Assembly (NCBI GenBank): GCA_035048495.1
Contig: CM068553.1
Span: 20,461,190 to 20,525,189, forward strand
DNA length: 64,000 nucleotides
DNA from: Euptelea pleiosperma
Taxonomy: Eukaryota; Streptophyta; Magnoliopsida; Ranunculales; Eupteleaceae
Reading direction: 5' to 3'
The position numbers and the translations under genes were made by a program. The notes under the pieces were generated by a model that was not told the DNA's origin, did not search any database, and saw nothing but the letters and a program-made list of their open reading frames with translations. Of the stretch, positions 33,971 through 45,771 are shown one piece after another; position 1 is the first letter of the stretch, and each line of letters starts with the position of its first letter.

Positions 33971-34853
33971 TGTAAGGGAAAAATCCCACACCCCCTCGAG
34001 ATGTGCACTAAATCAAATGTTGAAGTCCTCGAATCCGTCCGATCCGACTCCGTCGCTGAAAGTTCAGATGTCTGATCCGAGAAGATCGTCTACTCACCCA
34101 TGCAATCTAATAAGCTTGTCGACACGTCCGTCACCCTACTCGAGTTGTCCGATACCACCTACAAAATAACTCCATTGGTGGGAAATCCACTGTAGAGCCT
34201 CCGATGCTTAAGTCAGTATCTTCCTAAAGTATTTTCTCTTTTTTCTATTTCAAGATTGCTTACATTCCTCATTACTGTAGCTCTCTATTTATAGGATATG
34301 TGACCTCTTACGTGTCCAAGAGCACGATAGAGGTCGTACCAATCAATCTGGACATCTTTGTCTTATGTGTGACCTGTCGCAGATCGTGTTTTGCTGAAAA
34401 AGTACAATAGGTGGTGGTTGCTTCCCGCTCGTTGTTCATGCTCTACTTTCTGTCTGGCCGACTAACCATGAAATCGAGATAATCGGCATGGTCAGCCTGA
34501 TCTTCGTCATCTTGATTCGACCTTATCTTTACCATGCCAAGCCGACCTGATCCTCATGCACAAGTCGGCTAGATCTTCATCATACACAAGTCGGCCAAAT
34601 CTTCATCATGCACAAGTCGGCCAGACCTTCATCAGGCCCAAGTCGGCTAGATCTTCATCATGCACAAGTCAGCCACGTCGTCATCATGCCCAAGTCGGCC
34701 AGATCTTCATCATGCACAAGTCGGCCAGATCTTCATCATGCACAAGTCGGCCAGATCTTCATCATGCCCAAGTCGGCCACTCAGTCATAGTGCTAGGGGA
34801 CACATGTCATCATCGTATGAACCCACGTGTATCGTCTGAAAATACTCCTTACA
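33971..34853 (-). mobile_element. 3' LTR of element F (883 bp)
   Basis: TGTAAGGGAAAAATCCCACA at the left edge and CTCCTTACA at the right edge. A TATA box on the minus strand (TATAAATAG, about 34285-34293) matches the one at 56652-56660. It carries nine units of a 26-bp tandem repeat, the other LTR eleven. Confidence 0.85.
34557..34787. repeat. 26-bp tandem repeat, about 9 units, in F LTR
   Basis: Unit CACAAGTCGGCCAGATCTTC plus ATCATG, with variants beginning CCCAAGTC. It has no spacers, so it is a minisatellite rather than a CRISPR-like array. Confidence 0.85.
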
Positions 34854-34870
34854 ATCGCCCCCTCTCGGGG
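34854..34870 (-). other. Polypurine tract of element F
   Basis: On the minus strand CCCCGAGAGGGGGCGAT abuts the LTR start TGTAAG. Purine-rich and in the expected place. Confidence 0.65.
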
Positions 34871-35094
34871 TTCGTGTAATGCCCGACTATAGGCCGACTA
34901 CACGAATCCCGAGAAAGATCATACACGTGTCATGGTATCCCTTCTCCATCGCTTCGTATTTTGGCGACGTCTCTTCAATTTGACGCGGCATTAAATGCTT
35001 GAAGCCACATGTCATGCTTTCACTGGCTCGTGCGGGCGGTTCTGTAGACGTCCCATCGGTATCCGTACGTGCTATCGGAAATCATAATTAACTT

Positions 35095-35110
35095 CATAGT
35101 ATAAATAAGC
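35095..35110 (+). promoter_or_regulatory. TATA box of the antisense ORF of element F
   Basis: TATAAATA at 35100-35107 on the plus strand lies about 190 bp upstream of the ATG at 35291 and outside the LTR. It suggests an internal promoter for the antisense gene. Confidence 0.5.
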
Positions 35111-35290
35111 CTTTTCTGTTTATTTTTACTTTCATCTGTTGTAAATTCTCTCCTTCGATTTTTATTTTCTTCTTACTCTCGACTCTCTTGGCTTACTCGA
35201 CACCTTTATTCGGATCACTCGAATCCCATATCTTTTTAGTCGGATATCTTATTCCGAGGTACTCTTTTATGCTTTAGTAAACTCCTCATC

Positions 35291-36701
35291 ATGTTAGCTA
35301 CATCTTCTTCCGATAGTCCGTCTCTCCGAGACTCTGACGCTGAGTCTCAGGTTAGCCCCGACTTAGAGTATGTCCGGGAATGTTATAGAATTCCCAGTGA
35401 CATTGGTCTTCATTACATCCCCTCCTGCACTCGCTATTCTCATCATACTGTGATTCATCCTGACACCATTTGCATCACAGTCGGTCAGCTTGATGCCCAC
35501 GGCCTCTCTCTCCCTCTCTTGTCGTTTGCCCGTGAACTCTTAAATTTTTATGGGTACCCCAAGCCAAATGTCCGACAACTTTTTGCATGCTCTTCGAGTG
35601 TTCGATCGTATACGAACGTACTGGGGCCGAGAAATCACCTTGGACGACGTCTGTCGTCAACATTACATCAAGGTGGTCCCAAACTCCAAGAGGAGTGATT
35701 CCGAGACCTGCGGTCTCCTCTATATTTCTTCGCCACTCGCCCAAGAAGGGTTCCAATTTTAGAGGCCATTCAAGATAGTGATAAGGGGTGGCAAAATTTC
35801 CCTCTCTTTGTCTCGGGCGCATGGGAAAGAGGACGTGACGACCATGGGCCCCCACTTGCCAATAGGAACTTTGGGGTTCAAGGTGCTCGCCAGACCTCTC
35901 TTCTGTCTTTTCGAGTGATATAGAATTCAATTGACTGACTTCTAACTTCTATTTTCTTGCAGCGCGCAACGACAGCTCGTTTTAGGGACTCCCCAAGGCC
36001 ATCCTTCCATTGTGCGTTGCCCTTCGGACGCTTCCGTCCGATATCTATCAACACCTCGTCGGACTTGACGAACGAGGTTACTATTTTGAGGATCAACCTC
36101 CTTCGGCGGAAGAACTACAAGAAAGAGTGCCCAACTCCGAGCTGACTTATCCGCTTCTCACCAAAGCCGAGAGGCGAAGATTCATCCTTGAGAGCCAAAC
36201 TCGAGAGGCAGAGAATCAAGCGGAGCCTCAAGGGGAGGAGCCGATTCCCCAAGCTTCCCCTAAAGCCGACTTCTCTCCAGAATTTTTTGGCACCCCGATC
36301 GATCCCCACACCGTAGAGGACGTATCCGAGGTACTTCTGACTCAAAGCATTATTACTATAGATTCTGACTCGTCTTCATCCAGTTCTCCCCGTTGTCCAT
36401 TTTATCATCCACTACCTCTTGAGTTCTCTCATTTGGTGCAGTCTCTCAGATACTTCTACCGAAGCAACCCAGCTGCTGAGCCTCTTCTCTCTGAGCAGTA
36501 TTCTCTGGATCTTCTTCATGCCAAGAGATGGACAGGCTGAACATATTCGGTCTGTCGGCAGATTCTTCCCCCTTACGAGGGTTCAGGTTCTCGGAAGCGG
36601 CAGGGGAAGGCCCTTCCTCGGGCTGCCGCCAAGCATCCCAAGGAGGTTGGGTCCTCCAGTTCTCCGCCGACCCCTACCCGGGTCGTTCAGGCTGTTTCCG
36701 C
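35291..36701 (+). pseudogene. Antisense ORF of element F, 5' part ('putative gypsy type transposon' domain)
   Basis: From ATG 35291 the frame gives ECYRIPSDIGL and LSLPLLSFARELLNFYGYPKPN, which resembles the N-terminal pattern of the plant domain listed as 'putative gypsy type transposon' (Transposase_28). The reading then shifts near 35570 (NFLHALRVFDRIRTYWGRE) and again near 35760 (KGWQNFPLFVSGAWERG). A pyrimidine-rich acceptor ending TTCTTGCAG at 35962 suggests an intron, but the nearest donor (35915) would make it only 48 bp. From 36010 a frame with ALRTLPSDIYQHLVGLDERGYYFE and an acidic, serine-rich tail runs to a stop at 36540. The solo LTR at 36702 then interrupts it. Function unknown; despite the domain name there is no evidence that it is a transposase. 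Confidence 0.55.
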
Positions 36702-39451
36702 TGATATTCGCTTAAAAGTGTGTATTTTCCACTGTTATCTTCTAAGCGTTTTCACACTCTCCTACGTTAAAATGCTCTATTTATCTACTTTTCTACGTAA
36801 GAGTCTCTTTTGTTGCGTAGAACACACTTTTCTGGACGAAATGGTATATTTGCATGCATTAAACACATTTTCGGAAATCTAGACATTGAGTCGTTCTGAT
36901 AAAGTCTCATTACGCGCTTCTTCTATCGCAGGAAACCCCGATGGGATAATTCTCGAGACTTGCGAGCCCAAATCGATCATGAAAGCCCATTATCAAAGCT
37001 TAAAGAGCCCACATGCTATGACTAGAAGATATGGGCCAAATGTGGGCTGAATAAGAGGACCAAAAAGCCGGCCCAAAGAACGAAGAGAGCAGGAGAGCCA
37101 ATGACCAAGAGACGGACCAAAGCGTTTAAAGCCACATGAGTCAGCAAAGAATGATAGTCGACTCTACTGGAGAAGCGTGAGGATGGTCACAGTGAAGACC
37201 AGGGTTCCAGACCCTCCGCCAGTGCTTTTCTCTCTATTTTCTGATACTTTCTCTCTCATCTCTCCTTATTCTCTCTCTCTTCATCTCTCGGTCCTCGAAT
37301 CTACTGACCTAACCCCAGAACTCCTGCCCATCGGCTCTATCTCATCTCCCTTAGCTTTCTGACCGTTGGATCTTCCATCGAACCGTTGGATCTTCAATCG
37401 GACCGTTGGATCTCTCTAGATCCGTCGATCTACCAATCTGGGTCCCAATCAAGTCACCATCCATCCGATCGCCATCAGACTGTCTGTCACATCATCTTGT
37501 GAGACGATGGACATCATCAATCCATGTGGGCCAGTAGCCGGGCCCATCATCATCGACCCGCTGTCCGACCAGTTAGTGGACCCCGTGAATTTCCAAATAA
37601 TTCTAATTAAATTTTAAAAAATGGAGGGTCCACTAAATGGGGAGATTCCTCATAGAAAAGTAGTGTTTTACTTAAAAAAAAAAATTATTTTTCTTATTTT
37701 TTTATTTTCAAAAATCCCCTATTTCCATTAAAGGAAATAGGGAAGCTTTAAAAGGGGAGAAGAGAGGGTTCGAAACCCTAATTTTCAAACCCTTCTCCTC
37801 CTCTCCTTCCCCCCACATCATTCCTCCTTCTTCTCCCTCCTTTTTCTCCTCTTCTTCTTCTCCTTTTTCCTTCTCCTTTTCCTTCTTCTTCTTCTTCTTC
37901 ATCCTTCGTCGGAGTTGCAGGCCTGCAACTCCGGCTGTCTTCTTCTTCTTCATACCCTTCTTCCTCCTCTTCCTGCTGCTTCGCCCGCCAACACCCCCGC
38001 AGCGCTGCTGCACCACGATACCGCCGCCAAACCGCGCCTCCTTCCTCCGGCGGACTGGTTCACGTTAACCAATCCACCTCCACCGCCTGAACCTGCTGCA
38101 GCACCGTCTCCCGCCTGCCGCCACTGTATTCATCCTTCTCTGGTCGTCTTCTTCTCCTCCTCCTTCTTCTTCTTCTTCTTCTTATCCTTCTTCTCATCTC
38201 TTTTATTTTCTTTTTTTGTTTTCTTCATCTTTTTACTCCCGTTTTATACCGGAGTTGCAGCCTGCAACTCCGGCCGGCAGCGCCCCCCAACCAGTCCAGT
38301 CCGCCTCTCTCTCCTCTCTCTCCCGCCGCCGTCTTCATCCTCTCTCAAGCAATAAAGAAAACCAAAAAAAAAAAGAAAAAAAAAAGAAGAAAGAAAAGAA
38401 AAAGAGAAGAAAAGGAAAAAGGAGGAGGTTGTTTCCTCCACCCGAACCAGCAAGGAGCCACCACGTTCTGCTCTTACCATAGCCAGCAACGCTCCTGTCC
38501 GACCACCTCCTGCTGCACCCCATCGTGAAGATCTCTCTCCAAATAGGCAAGCCCATTCATCATTGCAAACGGGGTTGCAACCTGCCACTTTCGAGTTGCT
38601 GTACCAGCAACACCACAACGCTTCCCTCCTCCGCCATCACCAGCTTCACCTCCTTCACAGGTTGGTGGTACACACCATGCACCATCAAGCTGCTGCTCGT
38701 CAAGCCTCAACCTTCCTCAACCTCTCCACTATGAGCCACCACCAAGCAAGGCCGTGAACCACCAATCTCTTCCCCTAGAGCACAGACGGTGCACTCTTCT
38801 AGATCTCCAGCTACACGGTCATCACTTGGCCGATCCATCATTGCCTTTCCATGGCCCAAAGCACGGGGCAGCATATCACTCGCTCACGGTTGGCATTCTT
38901 CAGGCATGCATCAAGCATGCATCTTCACCATCATCCACTTGGTAGGTCAAGGTAACTTCTTCTCTCACTAGATTTTTCATCTAGTTCTCTTCTTTTCATT
39001 TTCTCTCTCTATTTCCTAGTTCCCATCTCTCTCTCTACATTATTTTCTCTCTCTAGTCTTTAGCATATTCTCGTTCTCTCTCTATACCTTCCATTTTCTA
39101 TCTCTAAAATGCCTCCTCTCTCATTTTCTCTCTCTAACTATTCTCCTTATATTTTTCTCTCTCTAGAATGTTTTTTTTTTTAGTCTGGTTTTGACTGTTG
39201 CTAATTCAAATATTGTAAGGACATTTTGATTAATGAATGATGAAGTTTGTTTTTATCTATTATTTCTTGTGATGATCCGTCAGTTTTTGTTCTTATTCGC
39301 GCTAATCCGACTAATCCCGAGTGCGGATCGACATCCGACACGAGCCACTGTGCAAAATTGCCTATTTTACAGGTTAAATATCTCGGATCAATTAAAAATG
39401 TGTTGAAGTTAGAGTTTCCGTAACCAACGACGCGGAAAAAACTTACTTTCA
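36702..39451 (+). mobile_element. Solo LTR of family T (2750 bp) in the antisense ORF
   Basis: TGATATTCGC to CTTACTTTCA, flanked by TCCGC (36697-36701) and CCCGC (39452-39456), a TSD with one mismatch. B box 37203-37213 with T4 at 37225, TATA-like TTTAAAAGG at 37747, and two very clean palindromes at 37910-37933 (perfect, 24 bp) and 38249-38273. Confidence 0.85.
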
Positions 39452-39456
39452 CCCGC

Positions 39457-40453
39457 GGTTGCCTCCACTACAGCCCCGACTCCCTGACAGACGGGGAAAT
39501 CATCCGAGTCCCTTCTGCCGACCTCTCGACATCGTGCACCCGAGGGCGTCGTCATTAAGGGAGCCGATGCCAGGGTCGAGCCTCGTTCTGCCCAAGTGGT
39601 GCCAGATTGGAAACCCATCTACAAGTTTAGAGACAGCGTGCCAATCAAGGCCAACCAGAGTGCAGTGAAGGACGCAGTCGTTGCTTGGATTATTGGAGAC
39701 ATCAGTCGCACTCCCACGGATGATCGCATGTTTATGCGAGCTCCCATGGACTTCGTGGTAGATAACTTCTACCGGGGAATGGCTATGGTAACTTCTTCCA
39801 TTCATCATTCTTTTAACTTTCATTCTTGTTATCATTCATTTTTCTGACTTGACATTCTCAATTTTCAGTCTCTCAATTCCTTCCCCACAATGTTCACTCT
39901 GCTTACCGATGAGCTGAAGGCATTGCAAGCTGAGAAGGAGATCCTTCAGGCCGAGCTGGCGACTATAAAGACTTCGAAAAAGGAGCTCTCGGCTCAGAAT
40001 GAGCAGGCTTGCAAGGATCTCAATGATGCCAACGTCGAGAAGCATCGCCTGTCAGGAATAATACGCGAGCTCGAGAAGAAAGAGGCGAGTCGCCGGAAGG
40101 AGTTCGAGGCGGCGATGGAGTCGGAGAAGGCGAACATTGATGCCAAACTCTGGGCAAAGTTTGAGGCTCAGGCAAATGAGGACATTGCTCAATGGGCCGC
40201 GCATGCCAACAAATATAAACATCAACGGGATGAAGCCCGGCGCGAGATGTCAGATCTCTTGAAAGCACGCGATGTGCCACCGACTCCGAGGACAACGGTT
40301 GCCAGCGATGAACCAGTCGATAATCTGACTGACGGTCTGACTGCCTTGGCTCAAGCTTTAGAAGATGTTGTGCCCGAGGTCGTCGAGATCGTGGCGCCTG
40401 AGGTCCCAACTCCTGAGCTTCCGACTTCAGAGATCCCTCCTCCCGAAGCTTAG
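39457..40453 (+). pseudogene. Antisense ORF of element F, 3' part, with 81-bp intron and coiled coil
   Basis: The frame up to 39787 reads VPDWKPIYKFRDSV and MDFVVDNFYRGMAM. GTAACT at 39788 and TTTTCAG ending at 39868 bound an 81-bp intron that contains stops; removing it keeps the same frame and joins MAM to SLNSFPTMFTLLTDELKAL. The second exon has a long heptad-like coiled coil (LTDELKALQAEKEILQAELA through RELEKKEASRRKEFEAAMES), then a proline/glutamate-rich tail (PEVVEIVAPEVPTPELP) ending at 40453. The order matches the 3' half of plant 'gypsy type transposon' proteins. The reading before the intron is disturbed close to the LTR junction. Spliced, polyadenylated antisense transcripts are inferred, not shown. 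Confidence 0.6.
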
Positions 40454-41016
40454 GTTTCATTTTGGCCTTTGGCCTTCCTATTACTTTCTCTTGGCCATGT
40501 GGCCGATATATTATTAATTCTTGGCCCTTCGATTGGCCATATACTCTTTGTTAATTTTAGCCCTTTGATTGGCCCTATACTTTTAATACTTTATAATATT
40601 CGGGCCCCTCAATTGGCCATTTCTGAATATATTGTCATTTTATCATACGTATGCTTCTTTCGTTAGTCTATTTTTAACTTTCATCTGATAGTTCATTGCA
40701 TGCTCGTTAGTTTTCGGCCGTGTGGCCGACGTATCTTAGAGATTTAACAACTTGCTTGTTATGACCATATGGCCGATGTGCAATAGATACACTTATTTTT
40801 ACTATTTTACTGCGAATGGCCGTGTGGCCGACATCAGTATCGTTACATTGGGCGACTGAAGTTAGTTCCGTTTGTTAGGACGGCCAAAGCAAGTCCCCTA
40901 CGTTTGGATGGCCGAAGCTAGTCCCCTTCATTTGGACGACCGAAGCCTGTCCCTTTCATTTGGACGGCCGAAGCCAGTCCCTTTACACAATCTTTAGTCG
41001 GTCTTTAAGATGATCT
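40454..41016. other. Spacer between convergent antisense ORF and pol
   Basis: A T-rich region with repeated TGGCCGA / TTGGCC words (ATGTGGCCGAT, GTGTGGCCGAC, GGACGGCCGAAG). From about 40895 a roughly 32-bp imperfect tandem unit with GCCGAAGCCAGTCCC is repeated three to four times. It must hold the 3' ends of two opposing transcripts. No ORF. Confidence 0.5.
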
Positions 41017-41367
41017 TTATTGATAAAATCTTCTCAAATTTTGTACATTCCATGGCTTTTCGAAGAATTTATCGTCTAGGGTTTCCAAGTAGTAACTCCC
41101 TCCAACGCCAACTTCCCTGACTCTATAGGGCCCTTCCCAATTCGTAGCCAGCTTACCGGCATTCTTTTCTCGGGTATTCGGGAACACCTTCCGCAGAACC
41201 AGATCGTCATGTTGGAAACTCCTTGGTTTTACCTTTCGTAGGTACCATCTCTTTAAAGACTGATGGTAACTTTCAAGTTTTATTCTTGCAGACTCTCTTC
41301 TTTCTTCTGCCATGTCGATGTCAAACTTCTGTATCTCGAAGCCGATACCGGTTTCTTCCGACACATG
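41017..41367 (-). pseudogene. Integrase C-terminus of element F
   Basis: The minus frame ends at 41017 with NVQNLRRFYQ. It contains MAEERRESARIKLESYHQ, KVKPRSFQHDDLVLRKVFPNTREKNAGKLATNWEGPY-type sequence, with NWEGPYRV as the GPY/F module of Ty3/gypsy integrases. Cut from the catalytic core by the solo LTR at 41368. Confidence 0.8.
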
Positions 41368-44099
41368 TGATATTCGCTCAAAAGTGCTTATTTTAAGCAA
41401 TTATCCTGTAGCGTTATTGCATTCTCCCACGTTAAAATACTCTATTTATCTACTTTTCTACGTAAGAGTCTCTTCTATTGCGTAGAACACACTTTTCTGG
41501 ACGAAATGGTATATTTGCATGCATTAAACACATTTTCGGAAGTCTAGATATTAAGCCGTTCTGATAAAGTCTCATTACGCGCTTCTTCTGTCGCAGGAAA
41601 CCCCGATGGGACATTTCTCGAGACTTGCTAGCCCACATCGATCAGGAAAGCCCATTATCAAAGCTTAAAGAGCCCACATGCTATGACTAAAAGATATGGG
41701 CCAACTATGAGGACCAAAAAGCCGGCCCAAAGAACGAAGAGAGCAGGAGAGCCAATGACCAAGAGACAGACCAAAGCGTTTAAAGCCACATGAGTCAGCA
41801 AAGAATGATAGTCGACTCTACTGGAGAAGCGTGAGGATGGTCACAGTGAAGACCAGGGTTCCAGACCCTCCGCCAGTGCTTTTTTCCATTTTTTTTGATA
41901 CTTTTTCTCTCATCTCTTCTTATTCTCTCTCCCTCTTCATCTCTCGGTCCTCGAATCTACTGACCTAACCCCAGAACTCCTGCCCATCGGCTCTATCTCA
42001 TCTCCCTTAGCTTTCTGACCGTAGGATCTTCCATCGGACCGTTGGATCTTCAATCGGACCGTTGGATCTCTCTAGATCCGTCGATCTACCAATCTGGGTC
42101 CCAATCAAGTCACCATCCATCCGATCGCCATCAGAATGCCCGTCACATCATCTTGTGAGACGATGGACATCATCAATCCATACGGGCCAATAGCCGGGCC
42201 CATCTTCATCGACCCGCTGTCCGACCAGTTAGTGGACCCCGCGAATTTCAAAATAATTTTAATTAAATGGGGGGGTCCACTAATTGGGGAGATTCCCCAT
42301 AAAAAAGTAGCATTTTACTTAAAAAAAAAAAAAATATATTTTTTTTTTTTATTTCAAAAATACCCTATTTCCATTAATGGAAATAGGGAGCTTTATAAGA
42401 GGAGGGAGAAGGGTTCGTTCGAACCCTAATCCCCCTCCAATCTCTTCCTCTCCTTCCCCCATAACTCCCCCGACGTTTTCGTTGCCTTCCTCTCCTTCTT
42501 TTTCTTCTTCTTCTTCTTCTTCTTCCTCCTCCATCCTCGCCGGAGTTGCAGGCAGCAACTCCGGCCATCTGGTTCTCCTCCTCCTCCTTTTTCCTCCTTC
42601 TTCTTGTTCTTCTTCTGCTCCTTCTTCCTCCTCTAGCCTGCGCTCCCTATTGCTGCGTGCAGCACGACCGCGTCCTTCTTCTCTTGATGCCAAACCACGC
42701 CTCCTTCCTCCGGCGGACTGGTTCACGTTAACCAGTCCACCTCCACTGCCATCCTTTATCCCACGTTCCAGAATTCATCTCATCTCCCAGCCATCCTCCA
42801 AAGAAAAACAGAAAAAAAATGAAAAGAAAAGAAAGAAAAGAAGGAGGGGGAGAAGAGGACAACGGTCCCTCACCTTTATCTTGGTGATGCAGCCAGCAAC
42901 CACGATCTCTCTCAGCAGATCTCCTCTCCATCCACATGTCCACGTTGCTGGACTTACCGGCAAGCATCACCAACACCCCCAACTGACCACCGCTGCAGCC
43001 CCTCAGCCCATCACGTCTCAACGTGTTGCAGGCCACCAAGCTCCAACCTGCAACACCATTCTCTTGGCCGTCCACCTCCACTGCCACCCTCAGCCTAGTC
43101 GTTATGTTTATTTTACGGTTTTCTTTTGGGTAAACCTCCATCAACACCACAGCCTGTTGTAGCAATTCCTCTCCACCGCTTCCAGCTCTCACCGGCATCA
43201 ACTCCAGCGGGTTATCACCTTACTCACCCATCCTCCCTCTATAATCCATTACCTTAGCTTGATGGCCAAAGACCAAGAGATCAGAAAAATCTCCACCGGT
43301 GCTCCAAAGATCCAGATCTGCCAAGCAAACCACCAACCTGCCATGATTTCCTCAACCTCCACCGCATCCTTCCATCGCTAGCAACCACCTAGTGCACCGG
43401 CCAGGTATCCACCTTCTTTGAGATCTTCTCCACAAATGTGCACATCATTCTTTTCACTTGGTGAACTGGACTATCCATCATCCTTAACATTGGCCGATCC
43501 ACCCTTGATCAAGAAACCAAGGGTAAAATCTTAACCGTCCACTTTCGGTAAGTGCAACATGGTAAATCCCATTCTCTCTCTAGAGATCCCCAGGCTGATC
43601 GCCTTTTTGCACCACTGACTCCGTTCGGTGAATGCAAGAGGGTGAGTTTTTCTCTCACCTCTACCTTGTCGGCTGGTAAACGATCGAGGTGTGAAAATTC
43701 TCTCTCTACCTTCTTCCTCTCTCTCTAAAAGTTCTCTTTACATGCTTTCTTACATGCTTTCTAGAATAGATTTACCGCTTTATTTATTTCTGTCATTTAT
43801 TTCATGTAAGCAACAATTTAATTAATGCAATTTGATTTTGATGATTTTAGTATTTTCTGGATCTCATGGATGTGTTTTTAATCTCGACTCGTCATTCTCA
43901 TCCTTCCACGTTTCTCTTGTATATTATCTGTCATTTTATGTTCTTATTCGCGCTAATCCGACTAATCCCGAGTGCGGATCGACATCCGACACGAATCCCT
44001 ATACAAATCTATCAATTTTGCAGGATAATCGGATAAAAATTACAAATATGTTGGAGTTAGGGTTTCCGTAACCAACGACGCGGAAAAATCCTACTTTCA
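41368..44099 (+). mobile_element. Solo LTR of family T (2732 bp) in integrase, TSD ACATG
   Basis: TGATATTCGCTC to CCTACTTTCA, with ACATG on both sides (41363-41367 and 44100-44104). B box 41857-41867 with a T-run from 41880; perfect 26-bp palindrome 42363-42388 and TATA TTTATAAG at 42392-42399; palindrome 42540-42564. Closest by eye to the LTR at 3764. Confidence 0.9.
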
Positions 44100-44104
44100 A
44101 CATG

Positions 44105-45771
44105 CCGAGAGGTGCTAATGACCATCTCGGACGGAATGACTGCCTCCATGCCGAATGCCAATGCGAAGGGGGAATCTCCATTTTCGGTCCTTGGGGTAGT
44201 CCGATAGGCCCATAGAACACTATCCAGTATCTCGGCCCATTTTTCCTTGGCACTTTCTAGCCTTCTCTTCAAGTTTTCGCCGATAGTCTTGTTCGAGGCC
44301 TCTGCCTGTCCGTTTCCCTGTGGATACATGGGTGCCGAGAACAACTGTTTGATATTGAACTTATTACAGAAGTTTTCTATCTTCCGTCCTCAGAATTGTG
44401 ACCCGTTATCTGAGATGAACACGTAAGGGAGGCCAAATCTAGTGATGATCCTCTCCCAGAGGATCTTCTCCACCTCTTGCTCTCGGACCTGTTGCAAGGC
44501 CACGGCTTCCACCCATTTCGTAATGTAGTCGGTTGCTACCAACATAAATTGTCTTTTTCCTAGAGCCACGGGTAGAGAACCGACAACATCTAACCCCCAG
44601 AGTGCAAATGGCCATGGACTAATCACGGGGTTCAACTCCCCTGCTGGTGCTCGGATAGTCGGAGCATGTTTCTGACATTTCACACATCTTCTGATGTACT
44701 TTGCTTCTTCCTGCGTATACGGCCAGTAATATCCCTGGACCCACTCTTTGTGGGCCAACGATCTTCCTTCGAAGTAATTACCACACTCTCCCTCATGTAT
44801 CTCGGCCATGATAAGCTGGGCTTGGTCGTGGGTTATGCATTTCAACAATGGCCCTCTGACCGATTTCTGGTATAACTCGCCCCCAAGCATCTGATAGCGT
44901 CGAGCTCTCTGTTCAATCTGTCTAGCCGTCTTTTGGTTGGGATATCTTGTCCCATTGACCAGATATTTTATTATAGGAGTCATCCAAGTATCGGCCACCT
45001 CTGTCTGATTGCAAGTCTTTATCTCCATGTCTTCTTGTTCTATGCTCGGACTATTCTGGAATTCGATGGAAATGGTCCTCTTCTCGGTCTCCCCTAGCAT
45101 GGCGGCCACATACGCCAAGGCATCGGCATGTCGGTTTTCTCCCATGTTTGTGTGATAGAGCTCGGTTGTTCTAAAATTTCCCATAACCTGTCCGATAACC
45201 TCCATATACTTTGACATCCTCTCATTCATTGCCACGAAAGATCCATTTACTTGGTTGACGACCAGTTGGGAATCGCTGAAAATCGTAATATCTTCTACGC
45301 CGGCTTTGTTTGCCATTCGAAGTCCGACAATAAGAGCATCATACTCCGCTTCATTGTTAGAGGCCGAAAACCCCAACTTTACCGCCAACTTGAGCCGGGT
45401 GTTTTCCGGTGTCACAAGAATTGCCCCGACTCCAGCCCCAATTCCGTTTGTAGAGCCATCGACGAATAGTCTCCATACGTTCTTCTAATTCCACGGATCT
45501 GGCAAGTCCTCTCTCCCCTCTTCCCCATTTTGCTCCAACTCCGGGTCTCCCTCCTAGAATGGATCCTCAGTAGGGAAGTCGGCCAAAAAAATGGCAACTA
45601 CTTGCCATTTCTCGGCAGTCCTCAGCTTATAGGTGATGTCGTACTGTCCCAAGGCTATTGCCCATTTTTCCATTCTACCCGACTTCTCGAATCTCGTTAG
45701 TACGTTCTTCAACGGGAGGTTCGTGATCACAACAATAGGATGTGCTTGAAAGTAGGGTCTCAGTCTCTGAG
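44105..45771 (-). pseudogene. RNase H and integrase core of element F
   Basis: Minus strand, right to left: RT/RNase H connection (45771-45554, ITNLPLKNVLTRFEKSGRMEKW), RNase H (NNEAEYDALIVGLRMA, DSQLVVNQVNG), integrase zinc-binding region (H...H with CVKCQKHAP) and DDE core (WGLDVVGSLP, ISDNGSQF, NGQAEASNKTI), so all three DDE residues are recognisable. A TGA after DNGSQF (44387-44389), a stop after the RNase H start and frameshifts near 45415-45550 inactivate it. RNase H and integrase would copy and insert the element's DNA. Confidence 0.85.

Noticed and set aside
34557..34787. CRISPR-like array
   Set aside because: The 26-bp units follow each other directly without unique spacers, lie in an LTR and vary in number between the two LTRs: a minisatellite.
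35291..40453. DNA transposase gene (from the domain name)
   Set aside because: No DDE-type motif is present; position and orientation fit the antisense ORF of a Tat retrotransposon.
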